Part shown: positions 1 through 6,669 of the stretch, one piece after another
Layout of the letters: every line of letters starts with the position of its first letter
How positions within the stretch are numbered: the first letter of the stretch is position 1
Origin: Mucilaginibacter gracilis
Lineage (GTDB): Bacteria; Bacteroidota; Bacteroidia; Sphingobacteriales; Sphingobacteriaceae
DNA length: 64,000 nt
Direction of reading: 5' to 3'
Assembly (NCBI RefSeq): GCF_003633615.1
Contig: NZ_RBKU01000001.1
Span: 1,798,001-1,862,000, forward strand
Made by a program: the position numbers and the translations under genes
Notes under the pieces: generated by a model
Seen by the model: only the letters and a program-made list of their open reading frames with translations
Database searches by the model: none
Told to the model about the DNA's origin: nothing

Positions 1-89
1 CCGAAAGCGTACAGTAAAAAACTGTAAACCAGGTTGCGCGTAAAAACTTGCGCTTTTTTGATATCTCTCTAACTCCGGTGAAGATATAA

Positions 90-118
90 CTATCGGCAAT
101 AATTAATACTGCCGATAG
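90..118 (-). terminator. Hairpin downstream of the MoxR-like gene
   Basis: A perfect 9-bp inverted repeat (CTATCGGCA / TGCCGATAG, 90-98 and 110-118) with an 11-nt loop lies about 50 bases beyond the stop codon of the minus-strand ATPase gene. Read in that direction it is followed by an AU-rich but not purely U stretch, so it is a plausible but not textbook terminator. Bases 1-89 hold no assignable gene; a short open frame entering from the left edge stops within 45 bases and could be the tail of a gene outside the window. Confidence 0.45.
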
Positions 119-166
119 GAGTAATAGGGTGATGAGTTGTGAATCCATTAACGCAAATCTACTAAA

Positions 167-1663
167 TTAATAGCGGTCGTCCTCGTTATCGTCTTCGTCG
201 GGTTGTAAATTAAATAAGCTGTTAAACATGTCCGAAAAAGCAAAACCGTTATCAAGGAAGCCCTTGTTTAACTGCGAAAACTCGGCCAAACCATGCAAAA
301 TAAACTCCATCAGCAGCAATTGCTGGTTTTCGGTTAGTTTGGGATGAAATTGTTTTACAATATCCTTTAATCCGGTTATCGAGTTTAGCAATTTTTTGTA
401 TTCCTGTAAAGGCAAACCGTCTATCAGCGCCAGCGAATTGCCGTTACCAAACCAGTTAATAACCTCTATATATGGGTTTTTAGCTTTCGATTTTTTGGCC
501 TTTTCGGGATCGGGGAAGTATTGGAGCAGGAGGGTTTTAATAGCTTTGCCTACCAAAATATTGGCAACCTTGGCGGGGCCTTCCAGCTCGCCCTCGTAAA
601 CCAATTCTATTTTGCCGGTGATGGCCGGGATAACACCCAAAAAATCACTGATGTGTACAAAGGTTGATTTTTCTTTGTTGATAATCATCCGGCGCTCGGC
701 ATTGCTTATCAGGTTTTCGTAAGCCGAAATAGTTAAGCGTGCTGATACACCCGATTTTTTATCGATGTATTCGGAGTTGCGCGCCTCAAAGGCAATTTGC
801 TCTATCAGGTTTTTAACCAGGCCGTCGGCTTCAATGGCAACTTTTTGCTGCGGCGATATAGAAGCTTCCTGCTGGGTAATTTTACGCGAAATTTCGACGC
901 TGCGCGGATAGTGTGTTAATATCTGGCTCTCTATGCGGTCTTTCAGCGGCGTAACTATCGAACCACGGTTGGTATAATCTTCGGGGTTGGCGGTAAATAC
1001 AAACTGAATATCTAAAGGCAGACGCAGTTTAAAGCCACGTATCTGGATATCTTTTTCTTGCAGAATATTAAACAGGGATACCTGTATGCGCGCTTGCAAA
1101 TCGGGCAATTCGTTAATTACAAAAATGCCGCGGTGCGCGCGTGGTATCAAACCAAAGTGCAGTACCCGCTCGTCCGAATAGGTTAGCTTTAAGGTGGCAG
1201 CTTTTATAGGGTCAACATCACCAATTAAATCGGCAACGGTAACATCAGGAGTTGCCAGTTTTTCGGTATATCGGTCTGAGCGGTGCAGCCATGCTATCGG
1301 AGTTAAATCGCCTTTAGCGGTAACCTCGTTATGGCCAAACCACGATATTGGGTTTAACGGATCGTCGTACAATTCCGAGCCTTCTATGTAAGGTACATAC
1401 TCATCTAAAAGGTTAATCAGCAAACGTGCAATACGTGTTTTTGCTTGTCCGCGTAAGCCCAGCAATAAAATGTTGTGGCGCGATAGTATTGCCGTTTGCA
1501 AATCGGGAATAACGGTGTCTTCGTAACCAATGATGCCTTCAAAACCACCTTCCTGCTTTTGCAATTGGGTGATGAGGTTTTCGCGCAATTCTTCTTTAAC
1601 CGAGCGGCTTACGTAACCACTCTTTTTTAGTTCGCCTAATGTTTTTATTTGGGGTGTGCTCAT
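167..1663 (-). CDS. MoxR/Mg-chelatase-like AAA+ ATPase
   Basis: A 498-residue cytoplasmic AAA+ ATPase of the MoxR/magnesium-chelatase I-like group, which typically acts as a chaperone-like partner of a VWA protein. The nucleotide-binding loop reads GLRGQAKT (residues 69-76), with Ala where the classical Walker A has Gly before the Lys. The Walker B region is IFVINELPDL (180-189), with Asn-Glu instead of Asp-Glu. Both variants look characteristic of this subgroup rather than damage, because the rest of the domain (a sensor-1-like FTANPED, then TPLKDRIES) is intact. The start is placed at the ATG giving MSTPQ; the frame stays open 26 codons further upstream, but that stretch is translated from a palindromic repeat element. 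It lies downstream of the VWA gene on the same strand, a typical MoxR-VWA pair. Its substrate cannot be told from sequence. Confidence 0.88.
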   Translation of the reverse strand: MSTPQIKTLGELKKSGYVSRSVKEELRENLITQLQKQEGGFEGIIGYEDTVIPDLQTAILSRHNILLLGLRGQAKTRIARLLINLLDEYVPYIEGSELYDDPLNPISWFGHNEVTAKGDLTPIAWLHRSDRYTEKLATPDVTVADLIGDVDPIKAATLKLTYSDERVLHFGLIPRAHRGIFVINELPDLQARIQVSLFNILQEKDIQIRGFKLRLPLDIQFVFTANPEDYTNRGSIVTPLKDRIESQILTHYPRSVEISRKITQQEASISPQQKVAIEADGLVKNLIEQIAFEARNSEYIDKKSGVSARLTISAYENLISNAERRMIINKEKSTFVHISDFLGVIPAITGKIELVYEGELEGPAKVANILVGKAIKTLLLQYFPDPEKAKKSKAKNPYIEVINWFGNGNSLALIDGLPLQEYKKLLNSITGLKDIVKQFHPKLTENQQLLLMEFILHGLAEFSQLNKGFLDNGFAFSDMFNSLFNLQPDEDDNEDDRY

Positions 1664-1684
1664 GTTTAAAATTTGTAGTATTTT

Positions 1685-1776
1685 GTCATTGCGAGGTACG
1701 AAGCAATCGCACACAATATCCGCTCTGTATAGCACGATCAACTTACTGCGGTTGCCACGCTATCGCTCGCAATGAC
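1685..1776. repeat. Palindromic dispersed repeat (REP/MITE-like)
   Basis: About 92 bases bounded by the perfect 11-bp inverted repeat GTCATTGCGAG / CTCGCAATGAC (1685-1695 and 1766-1776). The left arm continues as GCGAGGTACGAAGCAATCGC, a sequence type common as an intergenic repeat in Bacteroidota genomes. It sits between the VWA gene and the ATPase gene, in the ATPase leader, and carries no coding information. A related half copy lies at 3935-3970. The inner part differs between arms, so only the ends would pair strongly in RNA. Confidence 0.75.
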
Positions 1777-1812
1777 CGTTTTTATTTTTTGTAGTATAAA
1801 TTCCGGTTCAGA

Positions 1813-2910
1813 TTACCTCACTGTTCTTCTTCTATTTCTGATATAATCTTCAAAAATGTATTCGCCTAAACCGTTTAGCGAACTGTAAAATGCCTTGCCA
1901 CCGTTTGTTTCGGTAAAATCGCGTACAAACTGTTGCAGATACGGGTCCTTAGCTATCATAAACGTGGTGATCGGTATTTTTAGGCGTTTACATTGTGCAG
2001 CCATGTTAAGTGTTTTGTTTACCACCTTCCTGTCGAGCCCGATGCTGTTTTTGTAATATTTGGTGCCCTCTTTTAAGCAGGTTGGTTTACCATCGGTAAT
2101 CATAAATATTTGCTTGTTGTGCGTTTTACGGCGGCGCAAAATATCGGTAGCCAGTTCTAAACCGGCGTAGGTATTGGTATGGTATGGGCCCACTTGCAGG
2201 TATGGCAAATCTTTTAAACTTATGGGCCAGGCATCATTACCAAATACCACAATATCTAAGGTATCTTTAGGGTATTTGGTACGGATAAGTTCGGCTAAAG
2301 CCATTGCAACTTTTTTGGCGGGTGTTATCCTGTCTTCGCCGTAAAGTATCATGGAGTGCGATATATCAATCATCAGCACGGTAGAGGTTAGGGTTTTAAA
2401 GTCCATTTCTTCTACCTCCAAATCGCGTTCGGTAAGGTGGAAATCATCTATGCCATGATTGATCTGCGCGTTATGCACAGATTGTGTCATATCTATCTGG
2501 TCCAAACTATCGCCAAACTGAAACTCGCGCCGCTCGGAGTTTTTCTCATCGCCCTGGCCCGATTGAGGCGTGCGGTGATTGCCTTTTCCCGATTTTTTGA
2601 GCTTGCCGAAAATCTCTTCCAATGCCGACTGGCGAATGCTTTGCTCGGCCTTTGCGGTGATGTTAAATTCGCCGCTTTGCTGGTCTTCGTTCAAATAGCC
2701 TTTGTTTTTCAGGTCGTCAATAAAATCGCCCATGCCATATTTGTCATTGGTTAATTTGTATTGCTTGTCCAGCTCGTTCATCCACTGCAAAGCTTCACCA
2801 GCATCGCCCGCTGTATAATTGAGCAACTCCATAAACAGTTTAAGCAGCTCGTCAAAACCGCCCTTGTTTATTTGCTGAGGTGTGTATTTTGAAAACCCGT
2901 AACCACGCAT
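1813..2910 (-). CDS. VWA domain protein (MoxR partner)
   Basis: A 365-residue protein with an N-terminal helical region (about 1-110), a charged Gly/Ser/Glu-rich linker (about 108-130) and a C-terminal von Willebrand A domain (about 176-350). The metal-ion-dependent adhesion site motif DxSxS is present as DISHS (182-186), and a second MIDAS segment, ITDGKP, follows. No signal peptide or membrane segment is visible, so it is probably cytoplasmic. It is the first gene of a two-gene minus-strand unit with the MoxR-like ATPase. In such pairs the ATPase remodels a target that the VWA protein recognises through a bound metal. There is no batA/batB/DUF58 neighbour, so this is not the classical Bat operon. 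Confidence 0.85.
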   Translation of the reverse strand: MRGYGFSKYTPQQINKGGFDELLKLFMELLNYTAGDAGEALQWMNELDKQYKLTNDKYGMGDFIDDLKNKGYLNEDQQSGEFNITAKAEQSIRQSALEEIFGKLKKSGKGNHRTPQSGQGDEKNSERREFQFGDSLDQIDMTQSVHNAQINHGIDDFHLTERDLEVEEMDFKTLTSTVLMIDISHSMILYGEDRITPAKKVAMALAELIRTKYPKDTLDIVVFGNDAWPISLKDLPYLQVGPYHTNTYAGLELATDILRRRKTHNKQIFMITDGKPTCLKEGTKYYKNSIGLDRKVVNKTLNMAAQCKRLKIPITTFMIAKDPYLQQFVRDFTETNGGKAFYSSLNGLGEYIFEDYIRNRRRTVR

Positions 2911-2990
2911 AATGTCCCTTTCAACTTATTTTAACGTTAAGATACAGCTTAAAGTTTGATACCCGAATGTTTTGTTTGATTATGACATTT

Positions 2991-3119
2991 TTAAGATGTC
3001 GGAGAGCGGAGGACGGACGGTATCCAGTTTTTATTGTTGTTGGTGGCTTTTTCAACTGTTTGGCCTTTAAAGGGATGAACAAGCTCTTTCAGGATAAAGA
3101 TGGATGTGCCTTCGGGCAT
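2991..3119 (-). pseudogene. N-terminal stub of Nei/Fpg-type DNA glycosylase
   Basis: A 42-codon frame starting ATG at 3119 begins MPEGTSIFILKELVHPFKG, which closely resembles the start of Fpg/Nei (formamidopyrimidine glycosylase/endonuclease VIII) proteins: after Met removal the catalytic Pro comes first, followed by Glu. Intact family members exceed 200 residues; here a stop codon follows after IPSVLRSPTS and nothing recognisable of the helix-two-turn-helix or zinc-finger part is present downstream. I therefore call it a degraded remnant, probably a 3' deletion. The rest of the gap 2911-3234 shows nothing else. Recognition rests on a short motif, so confidence is moderate. Confidence 0.6.
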
Positions 3120-3234
3120 GAGTTAGATTTTAAAGTATAACCTATAAAAGCAGAGTTTGTTGGTGACAACAACTGGTAATAAGCGGCGGGGGTAATGTGC
3201 CATTGCTGTTTATTTTGCAGAATGTGAAGATGGG

Positions 3235-3975
3235 TTAATGCCCTTTTAACAAAGCCGTATAGTCTATTTTGTCAAATTCAAATTCGGGCACTCTGTTATT
3301 GTCACAATAATTTACTACCATATCAAAGTTGGCCGCGCTTTGTTTGGCTACGTATAAGCCGTAGCGATATGGGCCTTGTTGCGAAGTATCTTCCCAAACA
3401 GCGATATTGTTTTTAGCATCGATAATATGGATGATCAATGTTGAAATAGGCGGACCTATACTATAAAAAGCTTTTAGTTGAAGATAATATGTATTAGCAT
3501 TTATTTTTTTAACGGTTTGGAGCGGTCGGGGTATTGGGCCTTCCATTGATGGGTCAACCAATGTGCTATCGGTCAATATTCTTCTGTCTCCATTGTCCCA
3601 TTCGCATGGATAATAGATATAGTATTTGCCCTTGTATAGGTAAAGTGGCAGCCACTCCTTTGGTAAACCTGCGAGTGCTTTGATTTTTATTATCTTTCGC
3701 TTTTTTAGTGAATCTAAACTTTCCTTGTAATTCTTAGCATCCCATTTATTCATCTTAAAATCAAGTAGATTTTTGTATTTTTTTGACTGCCGGTTCTTCT
3801 CGATGTAGATGGCCCAATAATAATCCTTTGTTTTTTTGCGGGAGATAAAAGTGGTATCGGTATGCTGGGCTTTAGCTGGTGATGTGCTAATGTATATTAA
3901 AACCATTAATACTAAGCAAATTTGATACCCAAAGCCGCTCTGCCTACGTGCGATTGCTTCATTCCTCGCAAACAT
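3235..3975 (-). CDS. Hypothetical secreted protein
   Basis: An unrecognised protein of about 246 residues. A hydrophobic segment ending in SPAKAQ looks like a signal peptide with a cleavage site after AKA or AQ, so the mature protein of about 210 residues is probably periplasmic or outside the cell. It is rich in Lys, Tyr and aromatic residues (for example a YLYKGKYYIYYP stretch) and suggests a beta-rich fold; no catalytic motif is evident. The start is uncertain: the frame is open to a TTG at 3993 overlapping the upstream stop, ATG at 3975 is chosen here, and an internal ATG (residue 24) gives a very short signal. The codons for FARNEAIARRQSG are supplied by a half copy of the palindromic repeat. 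It probably shares a transcript with the upstream DinB-like gene. Confidence 0.6.
   Translation of the reverse strand: MFARNEAIARRQSGFGYQICLVLMVLIYISTSPAKAQHTDTTFISRKKTKDYYWAIYIEKNRQSKKYKNLLDFKMNKWDAKNYKESLDSLKKRKIIKIKALAGLPKEWLPLYLYKGKYYIYYPCEWDNGDRRILTDSTLVDPSMEGPIPRPLQTVKKINANTYYLQLKAFYSIGPPISTLIIHIIDAKNNIAVWEDTSQQGPYRYGLYVAKQSAANFDMVVNYCDNNRVPEFEFDKIDYTALLKGH
3935..3970 (-). repeat. Half copy of palindromic repeat inside a gene start
   Basis: On the minus strand this reads GCGAGGAATGAAGCAATCGCAC followed by a GCAGAGCGG end. It matches the left arm of the repeat at 1691-1712 at 20 of 22 positions. It overlaps the first codons of the unknown secreted protein, so the element appears to have become coding or to have moved the start codon. 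Confidence 0.6.
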
Positions 3976-3989
3976 AATGGTATGCGTCT

Positions 3990-4517
3990 TCAAAACTTAA
4001 CCCCATTAATATGCGCTAAATGATGGTTGCCGTGCCATGCATACAAACCCAAGAGTTTACGCACTGGTATCACTTCGCCACTTGCGGGATGTACGAAGGT
4101 GCGGTTCCATTGGTCGTCATCTAACGTTTCGAGTATGGCTACCCAGCGTAGGTGCAAGCCTTCCAACATGCGTAGGGTAGGCTCAATAGGTAGTTTGTAA
4201 TCGGGGAGAAGTGCCCATTCGCCTTCTTCGTAGGCTTTAATGGTTGGGTTTTCTTCTGTTAATGCCCATTTTAAGCGGATAAAAGCGTTAGCGTGGCTAT
4301 CGGCAACATGGTGTACAACCTGCCTTATGGTCCAGCCGCCGGGGCGGTATGGGGTATCCATTTGGGTTTCGGTTAAGCCCATCAAAGCTTGGTGCAATCT
4401 TCCCGGTAAGGTTTTGATATCGTCAATCCATTGCAGCATTTGTTGCTGGGTGTATGATGCTGGCGCGGTAAATTTACCGATAGGGTATTTTTGAGAATCA
4501 AGTGCTTCGTTGCTCAT
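3990..4517 (-). CDS. YfiT/BstA-like DinB-fold metal-dependent enzyme
   Basis: A 175-residue protein of the DinB superfamily, YfiT branch: a four-helix bundle with a metal held by three histidines. Visible signatures are YPIGKF near the N-terminus, RPGGWTIRQVVHHVADSH (58-75, ligand at H69/H70) and YAWHGNHHLAHI (159-170, ligands H162 and H165/H166). Family members were first called metal-dependent hydrolases; some act as thiol (bacillithiol) transferases. Which thiol or substrate is used here cannot be told. ATG at 4517 is preferred to an upstream TTG at 4541 because that codon would overlap a promoter -7 element. The 3' end abuts the unknown secreted protein, suggesting cotranscription. Confidence 0.85.
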   Translation of the reverse strand: MSNEALDSQKYPIGKFTAPASYTQQQMLQWIDDIKTLPGRLHQALMGLTETQMDTPYRPGGWTIRQVVHHVADSHANAFIRLKWALTEENPTIKAYEEGEWALLPDYKLPIEPTLRMLEGLHLRWVAILETLDDDQWNRTFVHPASGEVIPVRKLLGLYAWHGNHHLAHINGVKF

Positions 4518-4538
4518 GGGTTTGTAGATGTTGGTTAA

Positions 4539-4573
4539 CAAATTTAATAGCTTTTACCACAATATTTTATCAA
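4539..4573 (-). promoter_or_regulatory. Putative promoter of the DinB-like gene
   Basis: On the minus strand TAAATTTG (4539-4546) fits the Bacteroidota -7 consensus TAnnTTTG, with a TTG (4571-4573) 24 bases upstream, slightly longer than the usual spacing. It lies 22 bases before the chosen ATG. Confidence 0.4.
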
Positions 4574-4627
4574 GGGTAAAAGGTTTGTTCTAAATTAGCG
4601 TTTTAAGTTTTGTTTTAAATATAAAGC

Positions 4628-6463
4628 ATGGTAAAAAAAATTCTACTCATCCTTATAATTTCCGGCTTTACAGTAGCTTATGGCCAAACCATTAAAACGG
4701 ATGTGGTAGTAATAGGCGGCGGGGCAAGCGGAGTTGCAGCGGGCATTCAGGCGGCACGCAGCAACACCAAAACTTTAATAGTAGAAGCAGGCCCCTGGCT
4801 GGGCGGCAGTTTAACCGCTGGCGCCAATTGTATTGTTGATGCCAACCGTAATTTACCGTCGGGCATATGGGGTGAGTTTAGAAAGCATGTGCGCCAATTT
4901 TATAAAAATGTTCCCGGTTTTGATACTATTGCCAATGCGCCTTTAAGGTTTGAGCCTTATACCGGTGCCGCTATACTCAAAAAAATAACCGATACGGTAA
5001 AGCACCTAACCGTAAAGATAAATACACCATTTACCGCCATTAAAAAAAATGGGGATACATGGGAGCTAACCATTACCGAAAACGGCAAACCCGTTACGGT
5101 TAAGGCACGCGTAGTTATTGATGCCACTGAAACCGGCGATGTTGCGGCTAAAGCCGGAGCAAAGTTTGACGTTGGTTTCGACAGCAAAAAAACAACCGGC
5201 GAAGCCATTGCGCCCGGCGACGCGTTGCCTTTAATACAGGAGATAACCTGGATAGCTATTTTAAAAGATTACGGTGCCGGCACAAACCATACCATTGCCA
5301 AACCTGAAGGTTACAATGCAGCCGATTACGCCTGCCTGAAAGACAAAGACATTAAAAAGATGCTTGCCGATGGCAAATTGCCCAATGATAAATATATGGT
5401 AAAATGGGGCGAATGCGCCAACAGTTTCCCGGTTACCATGCATAACCTGGAGCCCGAAAACCGCGATGCTTTTTATAAACAGGCAAAACTGCACACCTTA
5501 GGTTTAGTTTATTTTATAGAAACCGAACTGGGTTTTAAAAACCTGGGCCTCGACCCTAAGGAGTTTGATACTGCCGATGGCCTGCCTTATATACCCTACA
5601 TACGCGAAGCAAGGCGCACCGTAGGCTTAATCAGGATGGCGATGGATGATATTACGGCACCATACGATAATCCTTCCAAATTATATTACCGTACATCTAT
5701 CGGCGTTGGCGATGCCAGCCCCGGCCAGCACTATGCGGCAGATAGCGGTGCTCCTAAAACAAATTATCCGCCTATGCCGGGTTACAGTATACCAATGGGC
5801 GCAGTGGTAATTAAAGATATTGATAATTTGTTAGTTACCGAAAAGGCTTTATCGGTAACGCACCTGGTTAATGCCAGTAGCTTTTATCCATCGGTACAAA
5901 TGACGCTTGGGCAAGGCGTTGGCACTATTGCTGCTTATTGTGCCTTTTTTAAAACTACCACCAAACACCTGGAGGTGCGCAAAATACAAATTGAACTATT
6001 GGATTATAAAGGATACCTGATGCCTTTTGTGGATGTTAACCAAACCCATCGTTATTTTAGGGCTGTACAGCAAATAGGTGCTACAGGTATGCTGCGCGGT
6101 GTGCAAATAGCCAATGGTAAAACAGCATCCGTTTATTTTTTGCCCGATTCGGCAGTAAAAACCAGCGAGATAAAACCCGTGATGCTCGACTTGTATACCC
6201 GCTCGTTTTTGTGGTTCAACAAAGCCAAACCCGGAGAAGTATTTACGGTGGGTAATCTGCTATCCTTCATCAGCGAGATGACCCTTGCCGACCCCGAAAC
6301 ATTGAAAAAAAACCTGCAAAGTTTTTGGAAAACTAAGTACAAGTTTACAACCGATTTTAATACCGAGAGGCCCATAACCAGGCTTGAGTTTGCGGTGTTG
6401 GCCAACATATACATTAATCCGTTTGGCCGCATGGTTGATATAACCGGTCGGTTTGTAAATTGA
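4628..6463 (+). CDS. Secreted FAD-dependent oxidoreductase
   Basis: A 611-residue protein of the FAD_oxidored type, often annotated as FAD-dependent oxidoreductase or xanthan lyase-like. A signal peptide (about 1-19, cleavage before QTIKTD) directs export. The dinucleotide-binding beta-alpha-beta follows directly: DVVVIGGGASGVAAG with GGGASG at 30-35, then an acidic residue after the next strand (LIVEAG) that fits FAD ribose binding. A second FAD-contacting motif, VVIDATETGDVAAKAG, lies near 165. Such periplasmic FAD enzymes often sit in polysaccharide or sugar-acid loci, but the neighbours here give no substrate. It is transcribed alone, with no clear consensus promoter in the short upstream gap. 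Confidence 0.85.
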   Translation: MVKKILLILIISGFTVAYGQTIKTDVVVIGGGASGVAAGIQAARSNTKTLIVEAGPWLGGSLTAGANCIVDANRNLPSGIWGEFRKHVRQFYKNVPGFDTIANAPLRFEPYTGAAILKKITDTVKHLTVKINTPFTAIKKNGDTWELTITENGKPVTVKARVVIDATETGDVAAKAGAKFDVGFDSKKTTGEAIAPGDALPLIQEITWIAILKDYGAGTNHTIAKPEGYNAADYACLKDKDIKKMLADGKLPNDKYMVKWGECANSFPVTMHNLEPENRDAFYKQAKLHTLGLVYFIETELGFKNLGLDPKEFDTADGLPYIPYIREARRTVGLIRMAMDDITAPYDNPSKLYYRTSIGVGDASPGQHYAADSGAPKTNYPPMPGYSIPMGAVVIKDIDNLLVTEKALSVTHLVNASSFYPSVQMTLGQGVGTIAAYCAFFKTTTKHLEVRKIQIELLDYKGYLMPFVDVNQTHRYFRAVQQIGATGMLRGVQIANGKTASVYFLPDSAVKTSEIKPVMLDLYTRSFLWFNKAKPGEVFTVGNLLSFISEMTLADPETLKKNLQSFWKTKYKFTTDFNTERPITRLEFAVLANIYINPFGRMVDITGRFVN

Positions 6464-6669
6464 AGGGTTTTTCTTTCGCAACATACATGTATTTTAACCG
6501 GCGTTTTTAAGGCAGGTAAATTTGTGCTTTAAGCTAAATTTTTTTCTTGTGAGGATTTGTTGTTTTATTATTACTCAAAAATCATTATTACATTAGCAGC
6601 CAACTATTGCTGTATTACAATAATAAATTGCTAAATACTTGCGCAACCTAACCTAATAACATAAAGCCG

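Noticed and set aside
1664..1741. N-terminal extension of the MoxR-like ATPase
   Set aside because: The codons fall inside the palindromic repeat; the ATG at 1663 gives a normal start for the family.
2911..4517. Possible toxin-antitoxin or phage module in the small-gene cluster
   Set aside because: The genes are a glycosylase remnant, an exported protein and a DinB-fold enzyme; no toxin, antitoxin, integrase or attachment site was seen.
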